Origin: Muribaculaceae bacterium
Lineage (GTDB): Bacteria; Bacteroidota; Bacteroidia; Bacteroidales; Muribaculaceae
Direction of reading: 5' to 3'
DNA length: 64,000 nt
Assembly (NCBI GenBank): GCA_016290325.1
Contig: JAEETL010000002.1
Location: forward strand, 62,001-126,000
The notes under the pieces were generated by a model. It was given only the letters and a program-made list of their open reading frames with translations. It did no database searches and was not told the origin of the DNA. Shown piece by piece: positions 53,136 through 61,323 of this stretch. Each line of letters begins with the position of its first letter. The stretch's first letter is position 1. Position numbers and translations under genes: made by a program.

Positions 53136-53230
53136 GACTTGGATGTACATATCTTCGTAGTTAAGAGTTAACAGTTAATTGTGAATAGTATTCTCTCTGT
53201 TGGCGGTTGCTAAGACCTAAAGCTAAAAAC

Positions 53231-54079
53231 CTAACACTTCTTATAGGTGATATTGTCAATCTCGCGCACGTCGCCGCAGTAAACGGTGATGCAACCTACA
53301 ATATAATTGCTGTCATTCCAGCTGGTGACGGGCTGCAGAGTGATGCCGTCACAAATCGAGAAATACTCGGTTTCCATCTCGGGCCAGGCATTGATAGTAG
53401 CAACCACCCAGTCGTGAGTCTGCTCCACGGTATGGTCCTTAGCGAACTCCAGGCTGCGCTTGAGCGTGGCATAGATCTGCGGGGCTACTTTACGCACCTC
53501 GGGGGTGAGGCGCACATTGCGGCTGCTCTTGGCCAGACCATCATCCTCGCGGATGCACGGGCACTGAACGATATCGATGTTAAAATCCAGTTGCTTGATC
53601 ATCGCGCGGATGACGGCAATCTGCTGGAAGTCTTTCTCTCCAAAGTAAGCACGGTTGGGCATCACCCATGAGAACAGCTTGCTCACGATCTGGCACACGC
53701 CGTTGAAGTGACCGGGGCGCATGGCACCTTCCATAACCTGCTGTACCGGGCCGAGATCAAACACGCGGGTATCGGGCTCGGGATAAATCTCCTCGACAGT
53801 GGGCATGAACGCTATATCAACACCGCACTCCTCTAGCATGGCTGCATCGCGCTCGGCAGTGCGAGGGTAGGTGCGCAAATCCTCCTTGTTATTGAACTGT
53901 GTGGGGTTGAGGAAACAACTTACAACGAGAGCGTCATTCTCTTTGCGGGCACGCTCCACGAGCGATTTGTGACCCTCATGCAGTGCTCCCATCGTGGGCA
54001 CCAGTCCTACTGACTTACCTGCCTGACGAAAAGCCTGAACGGCCTCGCGCAACTCATTGACCTTGCTGATAATCTTCAT
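53231..54079 (-). CDS. panC: Pantoate-beta-alanine ligase (pantothenate synthetase)
   Basis: Joins pantoate to beta-alanine with ATP. From ATG 54079, 282 aa. Motifs: [73 protein letters not shown]. The 13 extra codons upstream are excluded: the -7 box at 54116-54123 lies above ATG 54079. panB is not in the window. Confidence 0.95.
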   Translation of the reverse strand: MKIISKVNELREAVQAFRQAGKSVGLVPTMGALHEGHKSLVERARKENDALVVSCFLNPTQFNNKEDLRTYPRTAERDAAMLEECGVDIAFMPTVEEIYPEPDTRVFDLGPVQQVMEGAMRPGHFNGVCQIVSKLFSWVMPNRAYFGEKDFQQIAVIRAMIKQLDFNIDIVQCPCIREDDGLAKSSRNVRLTPEVRKVAPQIYATLKRSLEFAKDHTVEQTHDWVVATINAWPEMETEYFSICDGITLQPVTSWNDSNYIVGCITVYCGDVREIDNITYKKC

Positions 54080-54115
54080 TCTCAATTTTAGGATTAATGA
54101 ATTAAATTCAAACTG

Positions 54116-54123
54116 CAAAATTA
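54116..54123 (-). promoter_or_regulatory. -7 promoter box for panC-panD
   Basis: Minus-strand TAATTTTG followed by CAG, 36 nt before ATG 54079. In the 54124-54550 gap, beyond this promoter and an inverted ten-base pair (GAAAAGCAAA at 54257, TTTGCTTTTC at 54345), no feature is seen. A weak CATCTTTG at 54442-54449 may serve the next gene. Confidence 0.55.
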
Positions 54124-54550
54124 GTGCAAGTCGTACACAAAAGCAAATTTTAATCGATTTTGTTAAGATGCAACCAATTTTTCAATTACTAACACGCATC
54201 ACCCATCACAGCAAATTGTGTGCCAAATAAGCCTGCGTAAATACTAGATAAAGGCTGAAAAGCAAAAAAAAGAGCTCGCCATGAGCAGCATGCCCATATC
54301 AAGAGTGATAAACGAACTCTCAGTAATAGAAATAAGCAGCTACATTTGCTTTTCACATTCATGACCAAGATTATTGTGGTTATTTGGATGATTTTTTGAG
54401 ATTGAATGTCAAAAAGTTATGGATAGTTCTAATTTTTTTTACATCTTTGTGCAACTTTTTGGATGACTTGTCGCGTCTAATGCATGAACGCGGTTACCAA
54501 GTTCGGCCAAACTCAACAAGAACAATACAAACAATTAAAACATAAAGACA

Positions 54551-55399
54551 ATGAAAAAGACGATTATGACATTTGTGATGCTGCTCATGATAGCACTTGC
54601 TGCTCCGACGGCAACCGGAGCGCCCATCACAAAGACCGATTCAGTGATCGACGCCAGCAGAAAAGGCGTTGAGCGCGTGAGGGAGAAAATTGACCAGACC
54701 CTCGACGACACCATCGCTTCGACCAGTGGAGGCGTGATTAGTATTGGAAATGAATCAGAAATGACCCCCGAGGACATTAAGGAGATCAGCAATCAGTGGG
54801 CCAGTGTGGTCAAGCAAATGTTCATCAGCGGCTCTTTCTGCTTGCTGGGACTGGTGGCCCTGGTGCTGTTGTTCCGCTTCATGAACCGTCGCAATAAGTA
54901 CCGTGTCATCGAGAAGGCCATCGAGAACAACTATCCGCTCAACGAGCTCTCGTTGACCGATGTCAAGCGCAGTGCCATCTATGTGCAACAGCCTGTGGTG
55001 ACTGCTCCTCCTGTGATCAATGCAGCCACACCCCAACAGCCAGGTGGAATGCCCGTGGGTACGCCACTTGATGGCAGAACTCCCCAGCAGCCCATCATCA
55101 TGACCGATATGGTGAACTGGCGTGCAATGAGACCAGCCATCGCATGGTTAGGGTGGGGTGCATTGGGACTGTTCTGTGGCCTCGCTATCGGTAGCTCAAA
55201 TCCCTTTACTCCAGTAGGTTTAGCGCTGATATTCGTAGGACTGTGCAAGGGCTTTATTCTCTACAAGGAGCAGAAAGCGCTGCAAGAGGCGTGGAGACGC
55301 GCCGAGCAGATGCGACCCCAGCAGGAGCCCATGCGTGAAGGCATCCCCGTGCCTCCGCCCATGAACGACTACAACAGTGATTTTTCAGCCAATGATTAA
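54551..55399 (+). CDS. DUF6249-like membrane protein of a sigma-factor operon
   Basis: A 282-residue envelope protein. Signal residues 1-24, a soluble coiled segment (residues 25-85), one transmembrane helix about 90-112 and two more near 205-250, and a Pro/Gln-rich linker (APPVINAATPQQPG). Similar proteins in Bacteroidota lie beside ECF sigma factor genes; the family match (DUF6249) is tentative. The ECF sigma gene starts 23 bp later. A role in sensing envelope state and controlling the sigma factor is inferred. Confidence 0.65.
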   Translation: MKKTIMTFVMLLMIALAAPTATGAPITKTDSVIDASRKGVERVREKIDQTLDDTIASTSGGVISIGNESEMTPEDIKEISNQWASVVKQMFISGSFCLLGLVALVLLFRFMNRRNKYRVIEKAIENNYPLNELSLTDVKRSAIYVQQPVVTAPPVINAATPQQPGGMPVGTPLDGRTPQQPIIMTDMVNWRAMRPAIAWLGWGALGLFCGLAIGSSNPFTPVGLALIFVGLCKGFILYKEQKALQEAWRRAEQMRPQQEPMREGIPVPPPMNDYNSDFSAND

Positions 55400-55422
55400 T
55401 AATAGTTTTTGAGGAGTAGACC

Positions 55423-55953
55423 ATGTTATCCCGACTTGATGAAATCAAACTCCTGTCGCTATGCGCCCTGGCCGACAACCGGGACGCATTCGGCCGGTTG
55501 GTTGAGGCCTATCAGCCGCGTGTGCGTCGGTTCTTATTGAACTTGACCATGGGCGATGAGATGCTGACCGACGACCTGGCTCAGGAAACATTCATCAAGG
55601 CCTACGTGAGCATACGCGGCTTTAAGGGGCTGTCGTCATTTAGCACATGGCTTTACCGTATTGCCTATAACGAGTTCTACAGTCATATCCGCAAACATAG
55701 CGAGGACCACGTTGACGATATCGCAGCCATGGGCGAGGTGAGCACTGCTGCCAATGATGCCATCGAGGCGTCGATGACGGTACAAGAGGCACTCAATCGC
55801 TTGAATGATAGCGAGCGTGTCGCGGTCACTCTGTTCTACATCGAGGATCAGCCCTTGAAGCAGGTGGCCAAAATCATGCAGATGCCCGAGGGCTCAGTGA
55901 AATCCTTGATTCATCGCAGTAAAGCAAAAATGAGAGCGCTGATAGACACGTGA
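55423..55953 (+). CDS. ECF-type RNA polymerase sigma factor
   Basis: A 176-residue sigma-70 family factor of the extracytoplasmic-function type. Region 2: LAQETFIKAYVSIRGFKGLSSFSTWLYRIAYNEF (-10 recognition, core binding). Region 4: LNDSERVAVTLFYIEDQPLKQVAKIMQMPEGSVKSLIHRSKAKMRA (helix-turn-helix, -35 recognition). A typical anti-sigma domain is not next to it; the likely partners are the membrane proteins on both sides. Confidence 0.92.
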   Translation: MLSRLDEIKLLSLCALADNRDAFGRLVEAYQPRVRRFLLNLTMGDEMLTDDLAQETFIKAYVSIRGFKGLSSFSTWLYRIAYNEFYSHIRKHSEDHVDDIAAMGEVSTAANDAIEASMTVQEALNRLNDSERVAVTLFYIEDQPLKQVAKIMQMPEGSVKSLIHRSKAKMRALIDT

Positions 55954-56008
55954 TTTCAACGAAGTTAGAACCGCCATGCGGGCGGGAAATCAATAAAATA
56001 ATTAGTAT

Positions 56009-56031
56009 AAATTTCCCGTGCGATAGCACGG
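56009..56031 (+). repeat. 23-bp palindrome-containing repeat, copy 2
   Basis: Identical over 23 bases to 18754-18776. Here it lies between the sigma gene and the next gene of the operon, and CGGGAAAT upstream (55982-55989) can also pair with its ATTTCCCG part. Confidence 0.6.
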
Positions 56032-56050
56032 TAAAAATAAGAAAACGATT

Positions 56051-56362
56051 ATGAACGACATTGAAGATAAGAAACTGGTGCAGGTGCTCAAGCAAGGTGC
56101 GCATGATCCCGGGGAGAATCCCTGGTTCACCAAGCGTGTGCTCAACAAGCTGCCCGAGAAGCGCTCCCATGGCTCATGGGCCACTATGGTAGTTTATGCC
56201 ATCGCCCTGGTGGCGTGTGCGCTGTTCTGGCTGATGATGTGGCGTGGCCAGGACTGGGGCACTGTCACCGTGCGCGACCTGCTGTATAACGTGTTGATGG
56301 GAGTTGTGACGCTGACCGTGCTGTGGCAGGAAGTGATGGCGCTCATTCGGTTGGCCGACTAA
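56051..56362 (+). CDS. Small two-helix membrane protein (DUF5056-like), possible anti-sigma partner
   Basis: A 103-residue protein. The N-terminal 45 residues are soluble and contain NPWFTKRVLNKLPEK, which recalls the DUF5056 family seen next to ECF sigma genes. Two membrane helices follow (about residues 46-64 and 76-95). It is in the sigma operon but 97 bp after the sigma gene. Regulation of the sigma factor is inferred from position and topology only. Confidence 0.65.
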   Translation: MNDIEDKKLVQVLKQGAHDPGENPWFTKRVLNKLPEKRSHGSWATMVVYAIALVACALFWLMMWRGQDWGTVTVRDLLYNVLMGVVTLTVLWQEVMALIRLAD

Positions 56363-56454
56363 GTTGTACATCGGGACGTTATCTCATCTGGCATAATTCT
56401 TGCTGGATGAGTTGCTGTATATTTTATCAGGTTAAAGGTTAAAAATTGAGGGTT

Positions 56455-56700
56455 ATGATAGAGAGAAAGTTTATCACGACATTCCCTGAGGTCATGGGAT
56501 ACGATATCGTGGATAGTAAAGGCGTCATTGCCGCTTCTTCGGGTTTCGGCATGGAAAAACTCTTCAAGGATTCAACGAAAAAGGCCGAGAAAGATGGTTG
56601 TAACGCAATTGTCAACCTGAAGATGTTTACTAGCTACGGGGGTGCAATCATGGCCTATGGCGAGGGTGTTGTCGTCAAGGAAAAGCCATTCAATTACTAA
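56455..56700 (+). CDS. YbjQ (heavy-metal-binding, DUF74)-like protein
   Basis: An 81-residue protein starting at ATG 56455. The pattern TFPEVMGYDIVDSKGVIAAS and the KDSTKKAEKDGCNAIVNLKM helix resemble the YbjQ fold but are shorter than the usual 105 or so residues, and it lacks the usual strand order at the start. It ends MAYGEGVVVKEKPF. Function unknown. It is 92 bp from the previous gene; two tandem hairpins follow. Confidence 0.65.
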   Translation: MIERKFITTFPEVMGYDIVDSKGVIAASSGFGMEKLFKDSTKKAEKDGCNAIVNLKMFTSYGGAIMAYGEGVVVKEKPFNY

Positions 56701-56703
56701 ACT

Positions 56704-56767
56704 AGGGAGATATGGCCATGTCATATCTCCCTGCTCATCTTCACCGCCTTTCACGGCGGTTTTTATT
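56704..56767 (+). terminator. Tandem hairpins ending the sigma operon
   Basis: AGGGAGATATG/CATATCTCCCT (56704-56732) then ACCGCC/GGCGGT (56743-56760) followed by TTTTATT. The second is a good intrinsic terminator. Confidence 0.75.
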
Positions 56768-56779
56768 GTCCTCATAAAC

Positions 56780-56953
56780 AACAACTGATAAATCTGAATG
56801 CTACTGATGGCATCCGCACCCGCATTTTTCACATGAATTACCATGAATTATCCATTAATTTAATGATCAATTAACGATAATTCGTGTGAAAAAGTCATGA
56901 GGGCGGATTCTATCAGAAAATATCAGTTGTTTAAATAGTAGTTTGCGGATGCC
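56780..56953. repeat. Long imperfect inverted repeat (MITE-like or structured RNA)
   Basis: Nested arms: AACAACTGATA (56780-56790) with TATCAGTTGTT (56921-56931), ATCCGC (56812-56817) with GCGGAT (56904-56909), and TTTTTCACATGAATTA (56825-56840) with its one-mismatch complement (56878-56893). An alternative GGCATCCGCA (56809-56818) with TGCGGATGCC (56944-56953) also pairs perfectly. No gene of any length fits the interval. Confidence 0.55.
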
Positions 56954-56979
56954 AACTAAGGATTCAAAGCTAACCGTTT

Positions 56980-58701
56980 TTAGCTCTTCAGGATGATGTC
57001 GATGACGCTATTGATGTCTGCGATATTGACCTCTCCATCGCCATTCACATCAGCTTGACTCATGTCACTGTCAGATCCTCCTCTCAATAAGATATCGATA
57101 ATGGCACTGATATCGCTGATGTTCACCTCACCATCGCCGTCAACGTCGCCAATTACAGTAGAGGCGGCTTTCATGTACCAGAAACTGGCGGTGTTTTGAA
57201 CCGAGTCAATTCTCATGCGGGTAATGGGCTTGTTCATGTAACCACCCTGGTAGACTGTCGCCGCGGGGATAGAGTAGTTAGTGAGCGAATCCTTAGCAGC
57301 CAAGGGCCATGTGTCGGTCGAGTTGCTGAATCCAGTCAACACGTTGTCGGCAGGGATAATCGACATGCGGGGATGGCTGCCTATATTGTTGGGTGTGTTA
57401 TTGTCCCACGCGTTTCGGTCATAATCCACGTGCAGGATCAGGATGCCTTCAGCGGCCAGATATGCGTCCCAACCAGTCAGCTTGCGGTATTCCAGCAGGT
57501 AGTACTCGTCGGAGTTGGCGTCGTTCACTACCTTGACAGCAGTCCCTTCAGGTGAGTTAAGCGGAGCCAAGGTATAATTGGTGTTCTCGACGGGATCGAT
57601 GAGGTCCAGCCAACCCATATAGTGGCGTTCATAGGAGGAGTAGCCGGCGGGAGTATGGCTATTATTGTTATAGCAGCCATGATCCATGATGTCCCATGAA
57701 CTCATGCCATAGACAAAGCCGTTGGCGGTGTGGTAAAAGTCGGGCAGGCCTAGGCAATGGCTGAATTCATGGCAGAAGGTACCCACGCCATCTATATTCG
57801 TGCTGCTGTTGGTACTGCCTTCCAACTCATTGAAAACGGCAAACTTATCAATCGTCATACCATCGAGTTGAAATGGTCCGGTGGGACTATAGCCCCACTC
57901 ATAACACTCCTGCATGTCCCACTGGCAAGGCCACACCGACTCGGGCACGGTGCGCCATGCCTGTGCCTCGCCCACGCCGGCAAACAGCACTACCACCACG
58001 TCAACCAAGCCGTCTCTGTCGTTGTCATAGTCAGCAAAATCGACATTGTCGTCAATGCCCTCACAAGCCTCGATGATCATGTCTCCCAAATGCATGTCAT
58101 AGCCATGGTTGTCGTTCCCTCCATAAAATGCGCGGGTATAGCTCAACTCAACGGGGCCCAAAATCTCAAATTTGGGCGAGAACTTGCCTCGCGATTGGTT
58201 TTCGAAGTAGTGAAGGCAACTGTATTCCTTTTCATTGAACTGGTTCTCGAATGTCTCGATTGGATTAGTGTCAATGAATTTCACGTCGGTGTAATTCACC
58301 AGGATGATGGGGATGCGGGGCGACCCAAGTGTAGGCACCTGAGGATTGCTGTTGCTCTCCTCGCGACGGGGAATAGGACGCCGTGAAGCATCAATCGACA
58401 TTTGATTACGGTAGGCAGTGATAAAAGCAGTCTCCTGGATGCTGCGATGCCCTTGATCATGGGCAAGCACATCGCTTAAGTTGCCACTGGCTGTATAGCA
58501 GTAGTCGCCTTTCTCGTCCATGGCTACCGTCAGGCCGTCAAGGGTCATCAACGCATGGTTGAATTTGCCGCCTTGCATCATCAGCGTTACCGTAGTTCCA
58601 TCGCTTTGGACATGAGTGAAAGGTGTCGGTTTGGCGGGTACTGCCATTGCTGCCGAACAGCACATCATCATGGCCACTATTGACAAGAATAGTCTTTTCA
58701 T
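56980..58701 (-). CDS. Secreted M6 family metalloprotease with dockerin-like tail
   Basis: A 573-residue exported protease. Signal residues 1-20 (CCSAAMA), a propeptide of about 100 residues, and the M6 catalytic domain with zinc motif H311-E312-x-x-H315 in CHEFSHCLGLPDFYH. The domain includes DNDRDGLVDVVVVLFAGVGEAQ and SSWDIMDHGCYNN, usual in M6/immune-inhibitor-A-type proteases. The C-terminus has two EF-hand-like dockerin repeats (GDVDGDGEVNISDISAIIDI and ADVNGDGEVNIADINSVIDI). It follows a lipoprotein gene by 16 bp. Confidence 0.9.
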   Translation of the reverse strand: MKRLFLSIVAMMMCCSAAMAVPAKPTPFTHVQSDGTTVTLMMQGGKFNHALMTLDGLTVAMDEKGDYCYTASGNLSDVLAHDQGHRSIQETAFITAYRNQMSIDASRRPIPRREESNSNPQVPTLGSPRIPIILVNYTDVKFIDTNPIETFENQFNEKEYSCLHYFENQSRGKFSPKFEILGPVELSYTRAFYGGNDNHGYDMHLGDMIIEACEGIDDNVDFADYDNDRDGLVDVVVVLFAGVGEAQAWRTVPESVWPCQWDMQECYEWGYSPTGPFQLDGMTIDKFAVFNELEGSTNSSTNIDGVGTFCHEFSHCLGLPDFYHTANGFVYGMSSWDIMDHGCYNNNSHTPAGYSSYERHYMGWLDLIDPVENTNYTLAPLNSPEGTAVKVVNDANSDEYYLLEYRKLTGWDAYLAAEGILILHVDYDRNAWDNNTPNNIGSHPRMSIIPADNVLTGFSNSTDTWPLAAKDSLTNYSIPAATVYQGGYMNKPITRMRIDSVQNTASFWYMKAASTVIGDVDGDGEVNISDISAIIDILLRGGSDSDMSQADVNGDGEVNIADINSVIDIILKS

Positions 58702-58717
58702 GTTGTTAAATGTTTAA

Positions 58718-59251
58718 TTATTTGCCCTTCTCTTGTGTTAGATATTCTTGCATACGGGCTTTCCAGTCATAGTTGTTCTTGACATCAATGAAGTTGTCAA
58801 TTCTCCAGGCGTCATTCTCAAAAATCATGTCCAGCCGCACGGGTGTCACGTTGCCAAGGTTGTGGAGGTTTAACTCAACAGTGGCAGTAGAATCGGTCAT
58901 CGATACCACATGAACATCGCTCACCGAGAGTTTATCCCAGTCCTGCCCCATGATCCAGTAATCGACGTCCAGAATGTCTATGACGCCATTTTGCTGGTTA
59001 ACGCTATCGACACGAGCTATCTGGCGGTTCCAGTCGGCCGAGCAGTACAGGCTGTCATTGTTCACCAATGGCATATCTGACGGCTTTTGATTAAATTCAA
59101 TGTATCGCTTGAACACATCGTTATAGATGTCGTTCACCCGTGACACAACCGATGCTGTGTCTAGTGAATTCTCTTCCACGCGATTTGCCTTAGAACAAGC
59201 ACATAACATAGTGGTCATGGCCACAACAAAAATCAGTTTCTTGATCATCAT
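58718..59251 (-). CDS. DUF3828-like lipoprotein
   Basis: A 177-residue lipoprotein starting at ATG 59251 (or 59248); lipobox MTTMLCACSKANR. The pattern VNDIYNDVFKRY, DYWIMGQDWDKL, and DMIFENDAWRIDNF fits the DUF3828/YbjP-like family. Function unknown. It leads a two-gene unit with the M6 protease, so it may assist or inhibit it (inference). Confidence 0.75.
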   Translation of the reverse strand: MMIKKLIFVVAMTTMLCACSKANRVEENSLDTASVVSRVNDIYNDVFKRYIEFNQKPSDMPLVNNDSLYCSADWNRQIARVDSVNQQNGVIDILDVDYWIMGQDWDKLSVSDVHVVSMTDSTATVELNLHNLGNVTPVRLDMIFENDAWRIDNFIDVKNNYDWKARMQEYLTQEKGK

Positions 59252-59275
59252 AGTATTTTTTGAAAACATTCGCCG

Positions 59276-59283
59276 CAAAGGTA
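59276..59283 (-). promoter_or_regulatory. -7 promoter box for the lipoprotein-M6 protease unit
   Basis: Minus-strand TACCTTTG followed by CGGC, 24 nt before ATG 59251. It is divergent from the lysO promoter. Confidence 0.55.
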
Positions 59284-59295
59284 GTGATTTTTCTT

Positions 59296-59303
59296 TATCT
59301 TTG
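59296..59303 (+). promoter_or_regulatory. -7 promoter box for the split lysO genes
   Basis: TATCTTTG followed by TAGCCATCT and then ATG 59313, a 9-nt spacing, so the leader is only a few nucleotides long. Confidence 0.55.
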
Positions 59304-59312
59304 TAGCCATCT

Positions 59313-59591
59313 ATGCTGAAGATTGTTGCGATAATGCTATGCGGAATAGCTGTCGGGTTCCTGTTAAGGGGCCGGCGGCTGGCCTTTGTCAATAAGGCGG
59401 TGACCGTGTTGATATGGGCATTGTTGTTTTTCTTAGGCGTAGAGGTGGGCCAGAATCCGCAGGTATTGAGTGGCATCAGCCATTTGGGGCTAGAGGCCCT
59501 GTGGCTGTCCTTGATGGGATTGGCTGGAACGATTTTATTCTCATGGGCACTATGGCGATGGGTCAATAGCAGGAAAGGAGGCCAGTCATGA
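59313..59591 (+). CDS. LysO family exporter, N-terminal part
   Basis: A 92-residue membrane protein with three helices matching the N-terminal (DUF340-type) part of the L-lysine exporter LysO/YbjE. Key parts: IMLCGIAVGFLLRGRR and ALLFFLGVEVGQNPQVL. It overlaps the next gene by 4 nt (ATGA), so both halves are made together. The two proteins likely assemble to a full transporter of about 290 residues, the length of one-chain LysO. Confidence 0.87.
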   Translation: MLKIVAIMLCGIAVGFLLRGRRLAFVNKAVTVLIWALLFFLGVEVGQNPQVLSGISHLGLEALWLSLMGLAGTILFSWALWRWVNSRKGGQS

Positions 59592-60190
59592 AAGGCAGCC
59601 TCATCATCATCGGTTTTTTCATCTTGGGCATTGTTGTTGGTATTATGAACTGGCTGCCCGACCTGAATGCCTATGGTAACGTGAGTTTCTTGACGCTGTG
59701 TGCCTTGCTGTTTTGCGTGGGTGTGACAGTGGGTAATAATACCGCCTTGCTAAAGAGTTTCCGGCAGTTGGATCCCCGTCTTATGCTTCTGCCGCTCATG
59801 ACAATTGTGGGTACCTTGGCAGCGACCTCCGTTGCTTCACTCGGGCTGTCTGGACGCAGCCTTACCGATTGCTTGGCAGTGGGCTCGGGTTTCGGTTATT
59901 ACTCCTTGTCAAGTATCCTCATTACTGAATACCGCGGCCCCGAATTGGGCACCGTTGCCCTGCTAGCCAATATCATACGAGAGATTATAACGCTGTTGGG
60001 CGCGCCGCTAATGGTGCGCTTCTTTGGACCGCTTTCTCCCATTTCGGCTGGTGGTGCCACAACGATGGATACCACGCTCCCCATCATTACCCGTGCAAGC
60101 GGAGACCAATTTGTCATCCTTTCTCTCTTTCACGGTTTCCTTGTCGATTTCTCGGTGCCCTTTCTGGTCACTTTCTTCTGCACCCTGTAG
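59588..60190 (+). CDS. LysO family exporter, C-terminal part
   Basis: A 200-residue membrane protein with about six helices, matching the remaining LysO domain: LLFCVGVTVGNNTALLKSF, VASLGLSGRSLTDCLAVGSGFGYYSLSSI, LGTVALLANIIREIITLLGAPLMV, and AGGATTMDTTLPIITRASGDQ. Exports lysine (or a similar amino acid) from the cytoplasm, by family knowledge. An aspartokinase without ACT domains is in the same window, which is consistent with a need for overflow export, though this link is speculative. Confidence 0.88.
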   Translation: MKGSLIIIGFFILGIVVGIMNWLPDLNAYGNVSFLTLCALLFCVGVTVGNNTALLKSFRQLDPRLMLLPLMTIVGTLAATSVASLGLSGRSLTDCLAVGSGFGYYSLSSILITEYRGPELGTVALLANIIREIITLLGAPLMVRFFGPLSPISAGGATTMDTTLPIITRASGDQFVILSLFHGFLVDFSVPFLVTFFCTL

Positions 60191-60262
60191 ACTAGATTTG
60201 CTTTGTAAGCCTAGTGAGCATCTTTTTGATTGGCTTAGTGGTGTGAAATAAGGAAAATAGAC

Positions 60263-60270
60263 TAATTTTG
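60263..60270 (+). promoter_or_regulatory. -7 promoter box for the acyltransferase gene
   Basis: TAATTTTG followed by CAGC, 46 nt before ATG 60317. Confidence 0.6.
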
Positions 60271-60316
60271 CAGCAACATCTGCCGTCAGTAGCAGGTGAG
60301 TTAAATGATTATATAG

Positions 60317-61321
60317 ATGTCGACGACCATAGTGACACAGCGCCAACCGGCAATTTCGGAGCAAAAGAGCAATATGATCCAAATTATCAGGGCTTTTGCT
60401 ATTATTGCTGTGGCGTTAATTCATGATTGCCCTCCCGATGAGTGGCAAGTGTATAGTAGACCGTTTGTTAATTTTGCTGTGGCGATGTTTCTTTTCTTGT
60501 CGGGTTATCTGACTAGAGATGAGCATCGTGACTGGAAAAAGTTTTATTTCAACAGGATATCCAGGGTGTTGATACCCTATATTATTTGGAGCTTGTTGTA
60601 TAGCATCATTATGGTAAAAGATGCTTCAAAGTTGCCATTTGTCCTCCTGACCACTACGGCCTATTTTCATCTATATTATGTATTTGTATACATTCAATTT
60701 GTGCTGTTAACTCCATTGATGCTATGGCTTGCCAAATCAAAGTATAGAGCTTTGGGCTGGTTGGTTACTCCTGTCTCTATTATTGCTTACATGTGGTATT
60801 GCCATAACATGGGCCAGTCACCTGATGTTTATGTATCCATCTTTTGGCGTGATTGCTGTTTCGGATGGTTTGTCTTCTACTATTTGGGCCTGATGCTGGG
60901 CAATAAGCTTATAGACTGCAGGTTATCGATGAAAACCCTGATTATCTTGTACTTGATTTCGATGCCGCTTCAAATGGCTGAGGGATATGTCTTGTGGAAA
61001 ATAGGTGCAGAAGATTTCGGCGGACAATTAAAGTTGACAGCAGTCATTTCTAGCATGATAGCCGTGTTGATCGCCTATAAAGTCTTAGAGAACGGATATG
61101 TTGATATCAGGAACAAGTACTTGAGACTGCTTGGTGACTACTCGTTTGGCATCTATTTGAGTCATCTGCTGATCAGGATTGTTTTAAACCATGTTCCCTA
61201 TTATACCAGCATCTTCTATCCTCTTAACTCAATTATTCTGGTATCAATTAGCCTTTGTTTCTGTTATTATGGAAACAAATTCCTAGGCAAAAAAGTTAGC
61301 AGGTTGTTAGGCTTGAAATAA
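60317..61321 (+). CDS. Acyltransferase 3 family membrane protein
   Basis: A 334-residue polytopic protein (about ten helices) of the acyltransferase 3 family, which O-acetylates or succinylates surface sugars. Family features: IQIIRAFAIIAVALIHD with the catalytic-type H near residue 42, FFLSGYLTR-like MFLFLSGYLTRDEH, and a RISRVLIPYIIWSLLY segment. Acceptor unknown. It ends 2 bp from the convergent mtgA gene. Confidence 0.87.
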   Translation: MSTTIVTQRQPAISEQKSNMIQIIRAFAIIAVALIHDCPPDEWQVYSRPFVNFAVAMFLFLSGYLTRDEHRDWKKFYFNRISRVLIPYIIWSLLYSIIMVKDASKLPFVLLTTTAYFHLYYVFVYIQFVLLTPLMLWLAKSKYRALGWLVTPVSIIAYMWYCHNMGQSPDVYVSIFWRDCCFGWFVFYYLGLMLGNKLIDCRLSMKTLIILYLISMPLQMAEGYVLWKIGAEDFGGQLKLTAVISSMIAVLIAYKVLENGYVDIRNKYLRLLGDYSFGIYLSHLLIRIVLNHVPYYTSIFYPLNSIILVSISLCFCYYGNKFLGKKVSRLLGLK

Positions 61322-61323
61322 TG

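Noticed and set aside
54257-54354. Inverted ten-base pair in the gap before the sigma operon as a functional hairpin
   Set aside because: The loop is about 78 nt and there is no further structure, so it is probably chance in AT-rich sequence.
57757-58386. 209-residue plus-strand open frame inside the M6 protease
   Set aside because: It lacks a start context and domain features; the M6 protein on the other strand is supported by HExxH and dockerin repeats.
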